Origin: Thiomicrorhabdus sp.
Lineage (GTDB): Bacteria; Pseudomonadota; Gammaproteobacteria; Thiomicrospirales; Thiomicrospiraceae
NCBI RefSeq assembly: GCF_963677875.1
Contig: NZ_OY782564.1
Location: 124,001-188,000 of the forward strand
Length of the DNA: 64,000 bases
Direction of reading: 5' to 3'
In this document: positions 62,050 through 64,000 of the stretch, piece by piece
Numbering within the stretch: the stretch's first letter is position 1
Layout of the letters: each line of letters opens with the position of its first letter
Made by a program: the position numbers and the translations under genes
Notes under the pieces: generated by a model
Told to the model about the DNA's origin: nothing
What the model saw: only the letters and a program-made list of their open reading frames with translations
Database searches by the model: none

Positions 62050-64000
62050 CTACTTTGCTTCACCATACCCATAACCATACCCATAGCCGTAACCGTAGCC
62101 GTAACCAGACGAATCGGCCATTTTTACACCATTAAAAATCAAACCGATATTCTCAATCTGATGTTCGTGATGCATTTTCTGGATCGATTTCAAGAAGTTC
62201 TTATGCGAATAATCCGCCTTAAACATAAACAGCGTAATATCCGCCAACTGAATCGGCATCATTGCATCAGTCACCAAACCAACCGGCGCCGTATCGATAA
62301 TCACATAATCATATTCTTCAGAAAGCGCCTTAATCGCCGCATCCAGAGAAGAATTCATTAACAGTTCAGACGGATTAGGCGGCATCGGCCCTGCAGTAAT
62401 AACATCGAAGCCACTCTTGTCATCTTTATAACTTTGGATAATTGCATTCAAATCATCTTTTCCTGACAATAATGTCGACATTCCAGCCTGATTAGAGAGC
62501 ATCAAACGTTCATGCAAACGAGAACGGCGCATATCCACATCCAAAACGATGACTTTTTTACCCGACTGAGAAATAATTTTCGCCAACTCCGCCGTTAAAT
62601 AGGTTTTACCCTCTCCTGAAATCGATGAAGTAATCGCTAACACTTTACTTGACTGCTTACTGACAACAAACTCCAGATTGGTGCGTAGTACTCGCAACGC
62701 TTCATAAAAAGCTTGAGGATATTTTTTGCTCTGCTCCGGAACCACACCAAATACCGGCAATCTCGTTAGTTTCTCTAACTCTTCTGTAGAAGTTACTTTA
62801 TGGCGCAAAGCATTCCTGATCAATGCAACAAACACACCGAGCATCAAGCCGAGAATAAAACCAACAACAACAATCAATCCCCTCTTCGGTTTAATTTTAT
62901 CGTCTTCATCCATAACCAAAGCATTATCGATTACTCGAGTTTTCGACACGGTTGAAGCTCTTTGAATCGCTGTTTCCGCACGCTTTTCCAAAAGATAGAG
63001 ATAAATTTTCTCGTTCACCATGTATTGACGCGTCAGGCCTGCCAAGCGCTTCTCGGTATTAGGCAACGACTCCAACTGCTTTTTCTGGTCAAAAATAATA
63101 CTGTTTAAAGATGCCTTACGACTTAGAAGGGTTGACAGGGAATTATTAATCGCTTGCATAATTGCTTTTTTAAGCTCGCGAATTTCCTGAGTCAACTTTA
63201 AGACTTCTGGATGCATTTCAGTATACTCAGTCAATAACGACTGCTTACTGGTGGTTCGCTCCTGCAAAGCGGAAACCAAACGTTCAATAGAGGGGTTTTC
63301 AACCGCGGAACCGAACACCAAACCACTTAGATCTTGATTAGATTTAATATATTCTTGAACATTTTCAAGAACACTCTGCTCCATATCCAAAGCATATAAT
63401 TTCTGCTCCAGATCACTCAAGGACTCCGCAGTCATTTCTGCCTTGGTTCCCAGATCAATCAGGTTATTTTTTGCCTTAAAACTCTCCAACTTGCTGGCGG
63501 AAGTCTGTAAATTCTGATTAATAGAACTAAGCTGCTCATCGATAAACGCAAGAACCTGATCAGCTTCCTCATTATTACGCTTAATTTCCTGCCGAAGATA
63601 AGCTTCAGCAACCCCATTAACAATATCTGAAGCTCGCAAAGCTACATTATCTTCAAAGGATACTTTTAAAACCGTACTGTCCTTGCTACTCGCAGAAACA
63701 CTTAAAGAATCAGCAATAAATTCATACATTAAGTTATTTGGGACATAGCTGAAACTATACTCACGGTTAGTGAGCGGCAGAAGCTTTTCAACCGTTAATT
63801 TGAACCATGGCGTAATGACCGTTTCACCATATTGATGAACTTGATCGTAATCCGGCAAGACATCATCCCTGTCCATTTCATACCAAGACCATTCACTCAA
63901 CAATAACAGCACTTTTTGCTTAATAGAAGAAGGGGCAACAACCATTTCATAGGAGTTTTCATCCAGCGGTCGTATTTTTATTGGCAGCTTATACAAATCG
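62050..64000 (-). CDS. Wzc-type polysaccharide chain-length regulator and tyrosine kinase (5' end outside the window)
   Basis: At least 650 residues; the frame stays open to the right edge, so the N terminus is missing. A Wzz-type periplasmic region with long coiled coils (about residues 130-330) and the second membrane helix (LIVVVGFILGLMLGVFVALI) precede a BY-kinase domain. Its motifs are Walker A SISGEGKT, Walker A' VIVLDVDMRR and Walker B VIIDTAPVG. The tail is a run of eight Gly-Tyr units, the tyrosine cluster that is autophosphorylated. With the CpsB phosphatase it forms the switch for exopolysaccharide polymer length and export. Confidence 0.93.
   Translation of the reverse strand, partial: DLYKLPIKIRPLDENSYEMVVAPSSIKQKVLLLLSEWSWYEMDRDDVLPDYDQVHQYGETVITPWFKLTVEKLLPLTNREYSFSYVPNNLMYEFIADSLSVSASSKDSTVLKVSFEDNVALRASDIVNGVAEAYLRQEIKRNNEEADQVLAFIDEQLSSINQNLQTSASKLESFKAKNNLIDLGTKAEMTAESLSDLEQKLYALDMEQSVLENVQEYIKSNQDLSGLVFGSAVENPSIERLVSALQERTTSKQSLLTEYTEMHPEVLKLTQEIRELKKAIMQAINNSLSTLLSRKASLNSIIFDQKKQLESLPNTEKRLAGLTRQYMVNEKIYLYLLEKRAETAIQRASTVSKTRVIDNALVMDEDDKIKPKRGLIVVVGFILGLMLGVFVALIRNALRHKVTSTEELEKLTRLPVFGVVPEQSKKYPQAFYEALRVLRTNLEFVVSKQSSKVLAITSSISGEGKTYLTAELAKIISQSGKKVIVLDVDMRRSRLHERLMLSNQAGMSTLLSGKDDLNAIIQSYKDDKSGFDVITAGPMPPNPSELLMNSSLDAAIKALSEEYDYVIIDTAPVGLVTDAMMPIQLADITLFMFKADYSHKNFLKSIQKMHHEHQIENIGLIFNGVKMADSSGYGYGYGYGYGYGYGEAK

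Overview
The window is chromosomal DNA of a gammaproteobacterium. Conserved blocks in typical gammaproteobacterial order are kdsC-lptC-lptA-lptB, queA-tgt-yajC-secD-secF, lptF-lptG divergent from pepA-holC, and yjbEFGH. Gene content and arrangement suggest the Thiomicrospira/Hydrogenovibrio/Thiomicrorhabdus group, but that placement is inference; a 16S or marker-gene search would settle it.

Layout. Positions 1-3371 hold the end of a YrbG-like exchanger, the lipopolysaccharide block kdsC-lptCAB, and the ribosome hibernation factor hpf. Positions 3554-5777 hold an MgtE magnesium channel and an OmpA-domain lipoprotein. Positions 5804-13113 (minus strand) hold prfC and the queA-tgt-yajC-secDF cluster. 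tRNA-Leu(CAA) and tRNA-Val(GAC) follow.

Positions 13600-34257 are a 20.7-kb genomic island inserted in the 3' end of tRNA-Val. It is bounded by a 54-bp direct repeat and carries a P4-type integrase at its right end. It is visibly richer in A+T than its flanks. From left to right it contains: two unrecognised genes; an XRE regulator with a palindromic operator; a lipoprotein; a small membrane protein resembling colicin E1 immunity protein; an orphan serine resolvase flanked by repeat arrays; a DUF4411/ImmA toxin-antitoxin pair; and a tightly coupled six-gene minus-strand operon (hsdR, hsdM, hsdS, kwaA-like, kwaB-like, and an unrecognised membrane protein with repeats and an SH3 domain). Beyond these are a divergent unrecognised gene, a 40-residue Gly/Ser-rich protein, a DUF3631 ATPase, an AlpA-like regulator and the integrase. 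The operon is the most interesting part of the window: type I restriction-modification is translationally coupled to a Kiwa-like pair, with a possible third partner.

Positions 34365-44273 hold a DUF192 lipoprotein, a lone YjbE paralogue, tRNA-Asn(GUU), an OmpA-domain protein, a chemoreceptor, and a sugar-nucleotide operon (galU, pgi, a nucleotide-sugar dehydrogenase homologue lacking its catalytic cysteine, and a phosphomannomutase/phosphoglucomutase). Positions 44407-56978 hold lptGF, pepA-holC, an M14 peptidase, an L,D-transpeptidase pair, uvrB, aspC, and an exported ATP-dependent DNA ligase next to a ComEA-like DNA-binding protein. Positions 57208-64000 (minus) are an exopolysaccharide region: yjbEFGH, a CpsB-type phosphatase and a Wzc-type tyrosine kinase that runs off the right edge.

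Envelope biogenesis is the theme of the backbone: LPS precursor synthesis and export, sugar-nucleotide supply, capsule export control and cell-wall cross-linking. The island is a separate defence and mobility module.
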